64,000 nt of DNA. Source: Actinoplanes sp. KI2. Its GTDB lineage: Bacteria > Actinomycetota > Actinomycetes > Mycobacteriales > Micromonosporaceae. The stretch lies in assembly GCF_025630775.1 (NCBI RefSeq), contig NZ_JAOSZE010000009.1:62001-126000 (forward strand). The letters are read 5' to 3'. The notes beneath the pieces were generated by a model, which searched no databases, was not told the origin of the DNA, and saw only the letters and a program-made list of their open reading frames with translations. The translations under genes were made by a program, and so were the position numbers. Below are positions 15,533 through 22,288 of this stretch, piece after piece (the stretch's first letter is position 1; every line of letters starts with the position of its first letter).

Positions 15533-16741
15533 TCATCGCTGGAGGGCCTGAACCGGAGGGATCCGGGCGGCCCTGGTGGCCGGGATCAAGCCGGCGAGCA
15601 GGCCGGCAATCGTACTGATCGCGCAGGCACCCACGGCTGAGGAGATGCTGAGGACCGGGGTCCACCCCTTTGCCAGGGAGACCACGCAGGTGGCCAGGAT
15701 GCCGAGGAGCACGCCGGCCGCTCCGCCGAACCCGCCGAGCGCGGCTGTCTCCAGGACCAGTTGCAGGAAGATGTGTCGCCGCCGTCCGCCGACAGCTCGG
15801 CGAAGCCCGATCTCCGGCGTTCGCGCGGCGATGCCGGCCGTGGCGGCGTTGCCGATCGAGATGGTTCCGATCAGGAGAGCGGCAACGCTGATGATCACGG
15901 TGGAGTCGGTGACGCTGGACTCGACGTCGGTGCGGAGGGTCCGCGGGTCGGGCGGGGCGATGGCGCGCAGCTCGGTGGGGGCCTCCGGTCGTAGCGCGAG
16001 GGGGGCCTGGGAACCGATGAGCTGGGCCGCCCCGGGTGCCGTCTCGATCAGAACGTCGCGCTTGGCGGTGGTGTCCGCGTGGTTCGCGGCCACCGAGTAG
16101 GGCATCACCATGGCGGCCATCGCCTCGGGGCGACGGGCGACATCGCGATAGATGCCCATCACGGTGTAGGGCCGGCCGTCCACGAAGATCGCAACGTCGG
16201 TGCGGCTGATGTTGAGCTTCTTCGCGATCGGTTCGGACAGCAGGACGACGGGGACGGCGTTGCGTTCCTGGAAGTCGTCGTAGACACGCCCGAGCGTCAA
16301 GGTCGGTGCCATGACCCGTACGGCCGCGGGATCGGCGCCGATGACGGCCACCGAGGTGTCGGACGGATCGAGAGTGATCGTGCGGCGTATCGGCTGTTCG
16401 CCGAGGGTCACCCGGCGGCCCGCGGCGACCACCCCGTTGAGGCGGCTGAGCCGGGCCAGGGCGGTCGTGTCGAGCCAGGTGTCCGGTGTCCGGTCGTTGT
16501 CCGGCTCGACCCGGACTTCGGTGGCCCTGCGTACGTCGAACGCCGAGGACACCTGGTGATTCAACGTGGTGCCCAGCCCGAGGCTGGCCACGAACGCCGC
16601 CGCCCCCAGCACGGTGCCGATGACGGTCGCCAGCGACCGGCCCGGATTCCGCACCACCGACAACGATGCCTCGACGATCAGGTCGCTCCACTTGAGCCGG
16701 GGGATCCGCAGCTGAAGGTGACCCGTCCGGTTGCGCTTCAC
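15533..16741 (-). CDS. ABC transporter permease, FtsX/MacB type
   Basis: A 402-residue membrane protein with one N-terminal transmembrane segment (about 30-50), a large extracytoplasmic MacB-like domain with VIGADPAAV and SEPIAKKL, and three C-terminal segments (about 270-395) bearing the family signature ARTPEIGLRRAVGGRRR. It ends ARIPPVQALQR, typical of the FtsX/MacB coupling helix. It should pair with the ATPase encoded just upstream, overlapping by 4 bp, and transmit its motion to the outside. It is the last gene of the lipoprotein / adaptor / ATPase / permease operon. Confidence 0.9.
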   Translation of the reverse strand: MKRNRTGHLQLRIPRLKWSDLIVEASLSVVRNPGRSLATVIGTVLGAAAFVASLGLGTTLNHQVSSAFDVRRATEVRVEPDNDRTPDTWLDTTALARLSRLNGVVAAGRRVTLGEQPIRRTITLDPSDTSVAVIGADPAAVRVMAPTLTLGRVYDDFQERNAVPVVLLSEPIAKKLNISRTDVAIFVDGRPYTVMGIYRDVARRPEAMAAMVMPYSVAANHADTTAKRDVLIETAPGAAQLIGSQAPLALRPEAPTELRAIAPPDPRTLRTDVESSVTDSTVIISVAALLIGTISIGNAATAGIAARTPEIGLRRAVGGRRRHIFLQLVLETAALGGFGGAAGVLLGILATCVVSLAKGWTPVLSISSAVGACAISTIAGLLAGLIPATRAARIPPVQALQR

Positions 16742-17400
16742 GCCTCGCTCACCACACCGTCGGTCACTCGCAGCCGTCGTCCGGCCTCTTCCGCCACCAC
16801 CGGGTCGTGGGTGACCACCACCAGGGTGAGGCCGTCGGCGTTGAGCTCGCGCAGCAGGGTCATGACGGCCGCGGTGTTCTCGCTGTCGAGGTTTCCGGTC
16901 GGTTCGTCGCAGAAGAGCACCTGGGGCTGCGCCGTGACGGCGCGGGCGATGGCCACCCGCTGCCGTTCCCCGCCCGATAGTTGGCGCGGGTCGGCGAGCA
17001 TCCGGTGGCCGAGTCCCATGCGTTCCAGTGCCTCGGTGGCCAGCTTCCGGCGCTTGCGCCGGCTGTGCGGGCCGTACAGGGAACCGATCTCCACGTTCTC
17101 CAGGGCGGTACGCCCGGGCAGCAGATGGAAGGCCTGGAAGACGAATCCGAAGACCTGGCCACGGATGGCGCTGCGGATGGCCTGCCCGCAACCGACCGTC
17201 TCGGCTCCGCCGACCTCGTACGAGCCGGTGGACGGAACATCGAGCAGGCCGAATAGGTTGAGCAGGGTCGACTTGCCGGACCCGGACGGTCCGGTGATCG
17301 AGACGTAGTCGCCGACGGCGATGTGCAATGCGGTGCTGCGCAACGCGTACACCGGCCGGCCGTCGTCGTAGGTGCGTGTCACATCCCGCATCCGCAACAT
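16738..17400 (-). CDS. ABC transporter ATPase, MacB/LolD type
   Basis: A 220-residue ATPase. Walker A is GPSGSGKST, the signature is [14 protein letters not shown] and Walker B is [11 protein letters not shown], the last phrase being diagnostic for the MacB/LolD/FtsE subgroup. The H-loop is THDP. It follows the HlyD-like gene by 7 bp with a GAGG site and overlaps the permease by GTGA. These ATPases drive mechanotransmission that exports peptides or drugs, or pulls lipoproteins, rather than classical transport across the bilayer. Confidence 0.93.
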   Translation of the reverse strand: MLRMRDVTRTYDDGRPVYALRSTALHIAVGDYVSITGPSGSGKSTLLNLFGLLDVPSTGSYEVGGAETVGCGQAIRSAIRGQVFGFVFQAFHLLPGRTALENVEIGSLYGPHSRRKRRKLATEALERMGLGHRMLADPRQLSGGERQRVAIARAVTAQPQVLFCDEPTGNLDSENTAAVMTLLRELNADGLTLVVVTHDPVVAEEAGRRLRVTDGVVSEA

Positions 17401-17407
17401 CGAGACC

Positions 17408-18643
17408 TCACCCGCTCGCCTGGTCGCCGACCACGACCTGCGTCCCCTCGGTGAGGGGCGTGCCGACGGATTCGGAGATCTCGACCCAGCCACCGGCGAT
17501 CTGCCCGGTGGTGACCGTGACGTCGGCCCGGGTGCCGGTGGCGGACAGGACGGTGACGAACGTGGACCCGTCCGCGCGGGAGTAGATGGCGGTCACCGGC
17601 ACGGCCAGCACCACGCCGTTGCCGGAGCCGGTTGCCACGTCCAGTCGCAGGGATCGGTCCACCCCACCGCCGATCGCCTTGCCGATGAACCGGACCCGCA
17701 CCTGGAAGCCGTTCTGACCGTCCGCGCCGGTGACCGGTTCCTTGCCGACGGCGCTGATGGCCGCCGTGGCCTTCTCGCCGGTGAGATCGTCGACGACCGT
17801 GGCGTTCTGCCCGGTGTGCAGCAGCGCCGCCTGGTCGCGGTCCGCGATGGCGACCACATCCGGCGCCTCGCCGTCGAGTTCCAGCAGGGCGGCCGCGGAC
17901 TCGGTCAGCACCTGTCCCACGTGGACGTGTACGGCGGTGATGGCCCGGCCGGCGCGGTCGGCCGTGAGGACCGCGGCCTGCGGGATCCAGCCGGCTACGG
18001 CCGGCACGGTGCCCTGCGACCGGTTCTTGGCGTCGGCCGGGGGGTTCGCGGTCGCCGGCGTACTCGCGCCTGCGGCGTCCGGTCCGCCCGGTCCACCCGG
18101 GTAGCCGCGATCCCGGTAGAACTGGGCGACCTGTTGCTGGGTGGCGCCGTCGAACGCGGAGGTGACGCTCAGCCGATAGCCCAGCCGGCGCAGGGCACGC
18201 TGGATCTCGGCCACGTCCGGGCCGGTCATCCCCGCGGTGACGTCCCGGTACAGGGGGAAGGCGAGGTCGAGCACGAACATGGGCTCGCCGGCGCGCTCCA
18301 GGACCACGCGGCCCTCGGTCAGGCGGTCGCCTTTCTTGACCGAGACCCGGGTGACCACGCTGTTCGGCCCGAGAGCGGCGGCCGGTGGGAGCACCTTGAC
18401 GCTGCGGCCGGGCTGCAACAGGCCGCGCAGGACCACCGGCTCGCTCAGTTGCCGGCGGGTCGCCTTCGCGGTCACCGCGGACGGCGCCGGCGGGGCGGCC
18501 TCGGCGGCTGCCTGGGCGGGTGACCGCAGGCGCGGACCGAGCAGCGCTCCGGCCCCGACCACCAGCAGCACCAGCACGAAGGACGCACCGATGACCGCGA
18601 GGAAACGCCGCCGGATCCGGACCGGGCTGCCGGCGACGGTCAT
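17408..18643 (-). CDS. HlyD-like adaptor with peptidoglycan-binding domain
   Basis: A 411-residue periplasmic-type adaptor. One N-terminal transmembrane anchor (about 16-36) is followed by a lipoyl/barrel segment (VVLRGLLQPGRSVKV) and an inserted PG_binding_1 domain (about 135-180, GMTGPDVAEIQRALRRLGY). A Gly/Pro/Ala hinge leads to a beta-barrel domain with VPVTAIYSRADGSTFVTV. In Gram-positive bacteria such adaptors couple a MacB-type transporter to the wall, the peptidoglycan domain providing the anchor. ATG 18643 overlaps the lipoprotein stop (ATGA). A similarly built protein lies at 33372-34457. Confidence 0.88.
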   Translation of the reverse strand: MTVAGSPVRIRRRFLAVIGASFVLVLLVVGAGALLGPRLRSPAQAAAEAAPPAPSAVTAKATRRQLSEPVVLRGLLQPGRSVKVLPPAAALGPNSVVTRVSVKKGDRLTEGRVVLERAGEPMFVLDLAFPLYRDVTAGMTGPDVAEIQRALRRLGYRLSVTSAFDGATQQQVAQFYRDRGYPGGPGGPDAAGASTPATANPPADAKNRSQGTVPAVAGWIPQAAVLTADRAGRAITAVHVHVGQVLTESAAALLELDGEAPDVVAIADRDQAALLHTGQNATVVDDLTGEKATAAISAVGKEPVTGADGQNGFQVRVRFIGKAIGGGVDRSLRLDVATGSGNGVVLAVPVTAIYSRADGSTFVTVLSATGTRADVTVTTGQIAGGWVEISESVGTPLTEGTQVVVGDQASG

Positions 18644-19581
18644 GACTGACCGATCAGCGCCGCGGCCTGCTTGGCGACCTGTTCGACCTGCGGGTTGAGC
18701 TCGGACAGGGCCGTCTCGTTCTTCTTCACGAGCTCGCCTTCCACCTGCATGACGGTAGCCATCTGCTCCTTGTCGATACCGGTGTCGCGCCGGCACCGGT
18801 ACCAGGCGAGCGCGAAATCGGCCTCCCGAGGGGCCGGGGTGTAGCTGCGGGCGGGCACGGCCGGGCCGACCTCCACCGTGCCGGGCACGTGTTTCGGAAC
18901 CCAGGAGGCCGCGGGATCCGGCGTGTCCGAACCGAGCGGCACACCGAACAGGCCCGGGTCCGGGTAGCGGTAGAAATCGGCCTTCTTGGTCGTCTGGTAG
19001 CCCTTGCCCGCGAGGCAGGAGAGCAACTGGTCCCAGCGGGCCTGGCCCATCCGCTGGTTGACGGTCAGCAGGAACGGCATGCCCAGAGCGTTGCCGAGGT
19101 CGAAGTAGCTGTAGTACACCTCCTTGGCGTTCGGCGACAGCTTCTTCCAGGCGTCTTCGGCGCATTGATCGGAGACCCGGTCGTAGGTGGGATCCGAGCT
19201 GACGACCGCCGGCGGAGTTGCCGGCTCGTCCTGCCCGAACCCGCGCCGTTTCGCATCGTCCTCGGACGCCGGGCCGAACGTCGCCTCGGTGACGATCAGC
19301 TGCGGAAAGGGATTCCTCGGCCCGGACGCCATGACGCGCAGGTTCTGCGGATAGCCCTTGTCGGCCAGGCACTGGTTGAGCACCTTGAGCTGCGCGTAGT
19401 CCACCACGCCGATGGCGTCGCCGAGGAAGATCGAGAACGGCTGCTCGATCTTCTTGTCGCCGACCGCCGAGGAGGACGCCTGGGCGGCATTGTCCGCGCA
19501 GCCGGCGAGAGGTAGCAGGGCGAGAGCCGCGACGGCGACCGCCCGCAACTTCTTCGTCTTCACGTCGTGCCGCCTTCGCAT
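18640..19581 (-). CDS. Cys-pair lipoprotein, first gene of exporter operon 1
   Basis: A 313-residue lipoprotein: signal peptide to LLPLAGC (Cys 28), then a soluble domain with repeated CLxxKGY-like motifs (NQCLADKGYP, LSCLAGKGY) and other single cysteines (DQCAEDAW, WYRCRRDTG). Such spaced cysteines probably form disulfides outside the cell. The function is unknown. It is the promoter-proximal gene of a four-gene operon in which every junction is a 4-bp overlap or a gap of less than 10 bp, so it probably works with the adaptor and ABC transporter. ATG 19581 has a strong GAGGAGG site. Confidence 0.8.
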   Translation of the reverse strand: MRRRHDVKTKKLRAVAVAALALLPLAGCADNAAQASSSAVGDKKIEQPFSIFLGDAIGVVDYAQLKVLNQCLADKGYPQNLRVMASGPRNPFPQLIVTEATFGPASEDDAKRRGFGQDEPATPPAVVSSDPTYDRVSDQCAEDAWKKLSPNAKEVYYSYFDLGNALGMPFLLTVNQRMGQARWDQLLSCLAGKGYQTTKKADFYRYPDPGLFGVPLGSDTPDPAASWVPKHVPGTVEVGPAVPARSYTPAPREADFALAWYRCRRDTGIDKEQMATVMQVEGELVKKNETALSELNPQVEQVAKQAAALIGQS

Positions 19582-19604
19582 TTCTTTCCTCCTCGGTGGT
19601 CCAC

Positions 19605-19644
19605 CCGCGTGGGTGACGGCACGATCGGTGCGCCACCCACGCGG
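19605..19644 (-). terminator. Hairpin terminator after the I36-like gene
   Basis: An 11-bp perfect stem (CCGCGTGGGTG with its complement) sits 9 bp beyond the end of the I36-like gene and before the lipoprotein ribosome site, so the small gene is probably its own transcript. Confidence 0.7.
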
Positions 19645-19652
19645 AACGGATG

Positions 19653-20054
19653 TCAGGCGCAGCGCTTGTGGGACTGGTTCCAGTTGGAGATGGACTGCTT
19701 GCCGCCGCGGGCGATGGTGGCGTAGCCGTTGCGGTAGCTGGTGGAGACGTACAGCGTCACCGAGCACGAAGTGTCCCGGTTCCAGAACCCGTGGGCGTTG
19801 TCGGCGAGAAGCAGCGAGGTGTTCCCGTTCGGGACGTTCCCGAACACGTCGTCGTTGTGGTTCGAATCGCTGTACCAGAAATGCCGCTGGAACGTGCTGG
19901 TGGAGAAGCCGTCCCAGGAAAACTGGAAGCAAATCTCACCGCTGTTGCAGGCCGTCTTGCCGTCGCCGTGGTCTTCAGCCTGTGCCGCCGTCGGGACGGC
20001 CACCACTACGGCCGCGCCGACCAGTGCCGCGGCCAGCTTTCGCTTGATACCCAT
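19653..20054 (-). CDS. Secreted peptidase-inhibitor I36-like protein
   Basis: A 133-residue exported protein. The signal peptide (MGIKRKLAAALVGAAVVVAVPTAAQA) is cleaved near residue 26-27. The mature part, about 106 residues, has four cysteines (TACNSGEIC, TSCSV, KRCA), the opening ACNSGEICFQFSWDG and a loop NDDVFGNVPNGN. This is the I36/beta-gamma-crystallin-like architecture of the Streptomyces metalloproteinase inhibitor and relatives. It may inhibit a peptidase or act as a small structural protein. ATG 20054 has a GGAGGA site. Its nearness to exporter operon 1 is suggestive only, since it has its own Sec signal. Confidence 0.75.
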   Translation of the reverse strand: MGIKRKLAAALVGAAVVVAVPTAAQAEDHGDGKTACNSGEICFQFSWDGFSTSTFQRHFWYSDSNHNDDVFGNVPNGNTSLLLADNAHGFWNRDTSCSVTLYVSTSYRNGYATIARGGKQSISNWNQSHKRCA

Positions 20055-20264
20055 ACGGGTGTTCCTCCAGCCATAAAAGGGTTCGCGTGCGCGCACGAGC
20101 GCGACGCGAAGATTGCGGAATTTGGCGAGGCATGCGCAGGGTTCACGGGGCGCATCGCGCCCGAGCGGAGCGATTAATAGCCGATCAGAGCACCGAAGTA
20201 CGCCCTGCCGGCTGCAATTCGAACTCCATCAGCACATGCCGAACTTCACTGGCCTGACGGCCCG

Positions 20265-20287
20265 TGGCCCGGTCGCCTGCCGGGCCA
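20265..20287. terminator. Hairpin in a gene-free stretch (20055-20380)
   Basis: TGGCCCGG and its perfect complement CCGGGCCA close a 7-nt loop, followed by GTTGAGTTTG. No gene is supported in 20055-20380, which is less GC-rich than the rest and probably holds the promoter of the I36-like gene. The hairpin could end transcription rightward or leftward. Confidence 0.4.
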
Positions 20288-20380
20288 GTTGAGTTTGACC
20301 GCGAGAGGTGAGCCGATCAAGTTTTGCGAGTTGCCCGATGGCGAATGTCACAAGCATCTTCGCAGGTCACGGCCCTGGAA

Positions 20381-20509
20381 TCACCGGTCTCGCCGGTTGT
20401 CCGGATCCGGCCCGAGGCCAAAGATCTTGAAGAAAACCGTGAGCAGCACAAGCCCGGTGGCACATCCGGTCGTCAATACGGTGCTGACTATTGCGGTGAT
20501 GAGCGCCAT
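20381..20509 (-). CDS. Possible small single-span membrane protein
   Basis: A 42-residue reading frame from ATG 20509 encodes one strongly hydrophobic helix (MALITAIVSTVLTTGCATGL then VLLTVFFKIFGLG) with a charged tail DPDNRRDR, the topology of a one-span small membrane protein. There is no good ribosome site, and codon use is less GC-biased than in neighbours, which could mean acquired DNA or a chance frame. It borders decayed DNA, so it may itself be a remnant. Confidence 0.35.
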   Translation of the reverse strand: MALITAIVSTVLTTGCATGLVLLTVFFKIFGLGPDPDNRRDR

Positions 20510-20576
20510 GGAATAGCCGCAATCCCAGGTGTCGTGCTGCGGGAATTTCGCCAGAACGGACAGCGGGTTCGAAATT

Positions 20577-20672
20577 TCCTTGTACGGCTCTGTTTCCGGA
20601 TACGTTCGGTGCCCCGAGGGCGGCAGCACCGGCTGGCTGACCATGTATTCGCTGATCCGCGCACTGCAGCGC
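20577..20672 (+). pseudogene. Relic of a peptidoglycan-binding domain, paralogue of the DUF1906 gene
   Basis: The plus-strand frame reads SLYGSVSGYVRCPEGGSTGW and then LTMYSLIRALQR. This aligns with residues 15-46 of the intact DUF1906 protein at 24673 (ATYAGVSGYVAAPEDGVTGW, KTMYALTRALQ). Homology stops on both sides, so it is a short remnant of a second such gene, lying in the opposite orientation about 4 kb away. Confidence 0.75.
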
Positions 20673-20689
20673 AGCTGGTTACCTGGCAT

Positions 20690-21235
20690 CGGTCAAGCCG
20701 CAGCCGGATGGCGAACCATCCGCGCAGCCGACAGCGAGCAGGCGGGGCCGCCGCGAGTGATCCTCGCGGTCGACGGCAAGCGGATCTGATGCCGACGGCA
20801 ACGCCCCGCACCTGCTGGCCGCCGCCACTCACGAGCTGGGTACGCGGCCCGACGTCTTGCCCTGGGAAGACACCCCGATCACGCACCGGATGACCGATCG
20901 AGGCCATGGTCGGCTCGAAACACGCACCCTTCAAGTCATGCCGGCCCCGCCCGACCTGCCGTTCCCCACGTCGAGCAGGTGTTCCTCGTCGAACGCGCCG
21001 TCACCACGATGACCGGCACCCCCGTGTCGAACGTCGCAATCCTCGGCGTGACCAGCATGAACACCGCCTGCGGGCCCCGCGACCATCGCACCTGCCGTCC
21101 GCGGCATTGGAAAATCGAGGTCCTTCACTGGCTCAGGGGCACCGTCTGCCGCGAAGACGACTCCACCGTCCACACCGGATCCGGCCCCAGAATCATGGCC
21201 GCCCTACGAAACCTGTCAGTTTGCAGAGAACCAGC
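20690..21235 (+). mobile_element. Decayed ISAs1-family transposase fragment
   Basis: Pieces of an ISAs1-type transposase can be read in two frames: VILAVDGKRI, DADGNAPHLLAAATHELG, LPWEDTPITHRMTDRGHGRL, ETRTLQV, VEQVFLVERAVTTMTG, HWKIEVLHWLRGTVCREDDS and IMAALRNLSV. Family members contain VDGKTLRG, HLLAA, HGR.E.RTL and HW.IEN.LHWVRDV...ED in the same order. A frameshift lies near 20970, a stop follows VDGKRI and most of the central part is missing. No terminal inverted repeats were found. It cannot be active. Confidence 0.8.
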
Positions 21236-21300
21236 TGTCCCGGTTACACCAAACCCGGGGAAGATCACATCTGCCGGGAATCTGTTCGACCGCGCCTCGC

Positions 21301-21963
21301 CTATCTGCGGTGCTGACGGGTTTCCAGCGTCTTCGCGCGGTTCCGGCGCGTGGGGGTCCAGACGTCGGGCGGGGTTCCGGGGGCGCCCAGCTGCGCGGCG
21401 GCCGCGGCCAGACGGCGGTCGCCGGGCGGGACATCGATCTGGAAGTGGCCCTCCTTCGGTGCGACCGGGTCGTCGCCGCCCCAGCGGACCACGCCGTTGC
21501 AATCGGCCAGGATGTCACGGATCACGAGTACCTGGCTGGCGAAGAAGTTGCCGGTCGAGCCGACCGGATAGGCCGCCGGCCGCACGGCGAACGCAGTACC
21601 GGAGAGGTAGTTCGACTCCAAGGGTGCGGCGACGGCAGCGTGGGAACCGTGACCGGACACGTCGCCGCCGACCAGCGTCTCCACCTCGTAGTGGAAGCGT
21701 CGCAGGACGTGGGTGAGCAGCGTGGTCACCGCCCCGGGAACCAGCGACAACCGGGCGTCGCTGCCCTCGACGCCGACCGCGGTCACGGCGGCCCCGGCCA
21801 CCACTGGCCAGCCGTTCTGAGTGTGGGAGCCACGCCAGCGAAACGGGGCGGCTGGTGCGGTGCGGGCGGCGAGTGCGGGCGAGCCCACGGCCACGGCCGC
21901 GATTGAGGCACCGGCGGCGGCGCTGGTCAGGACAAGGACGTTGCGGCGGGAGAGGCCGGTCAT
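21301..21963 (-). CDS. Tat-exported M15-peptidase-like protein lacking metal ligands
   Basis: A 220-residue exported protein with a twin-arginine signal (GLSRRNVLVLTSAAAG). The second half resembles D-Ala-D-Ala carboxypeptidases of family M15: SNYLSGTAFAVRPAAYPVG and VVRWGGDDPVAPKEGHFQID. In active enzymes the first block reads SxHxxGxAxD, supplying a zinc His and Asp; here they are Tyr and Ala. Only the last His (EGHFQ) remains. It may bind peptidoglycan without cutting it. ATG 21963 has a GAGGAG site. It is the last gene of the DUF1906 operon. The loss of ligands is seen directly; the binding role is inference. Confidence 0.72.
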   Translation of the reverse strand: MTGLSRRNVLVLTSAAAGASIAAVAVGSPALAARTAPAAPFRWRGSHTQNGWPVVAGAAVTAVGVEGSDARLSLVPGAVTTLLTHVLRRFHYEVETLVGGDVSGHGSHAAVAAPLESNYLSGTAFAVRPAAYPVGSTGNFFASQVLVIRDILADCNGVVRWGGDDPVAPKEGHFQIDVPPGDRRLAAAAAQLGAPGTPPDVWTPTRRNRAKTLETRQHRR

Positions 21964-21986
21964 CGGGGGTTTTCTCCTCGGGGGGA

Positions 21987-22286
21987 TTAGGGGCGGTTGG
22001 CGGCACGCATTGCGAGCACCACCAGCACTAGCGTGGCGGCCAGACTGACGAAGACGAGCGGGTTGACCCACACCGGCACCAGCTCACGGCTGGTGCCGTC
22101 GGTGAGCTGACATTGATGAGTCAGCGGGATGAGGTGCCAGGAGAGGGCTTTCACCTGTCCACCGCAGTACTCGTCGGCGGGCCGGAATGACATCAGCTTT
22201 CCACGCTCGAGGCCGACGACCCAGGTAATCACGGCCAACAGGAAAGAGCCGAGGGCACCGAGCAGAAGCGTGCGTACGGAAGACAT
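21987..22286 (-). CDS. Small two-span membrane protein
   Basis: A 99-residue protein with an N-terminal transmembrane helix (LLLGALGSFLLAVITWVVG), an external loop with two Cys (EYCGGQVK and HQCQL) that could form a disulfide, and a second helix (PLVFVSLAATLVLVVLAM). I do not recognise the family. It starts 2 bp after the DUF1906 stop and 23 bp before the M15-like gene, so the three form one operon. It may help hold or export the DUF1906 protein, which has no signal peptide. Confidence 0.7.
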   Translation of the reverse strand: MSSVRTLLLGALGSFLLAVITWVVGLERGKLMSFRPADEYCGGQVKALSWHLIPLTHQCQLTDGTSRELVPVWVNPLVFVSLAATLVLVVLAMRAANRP

Positions 22287-22288
22287 GG

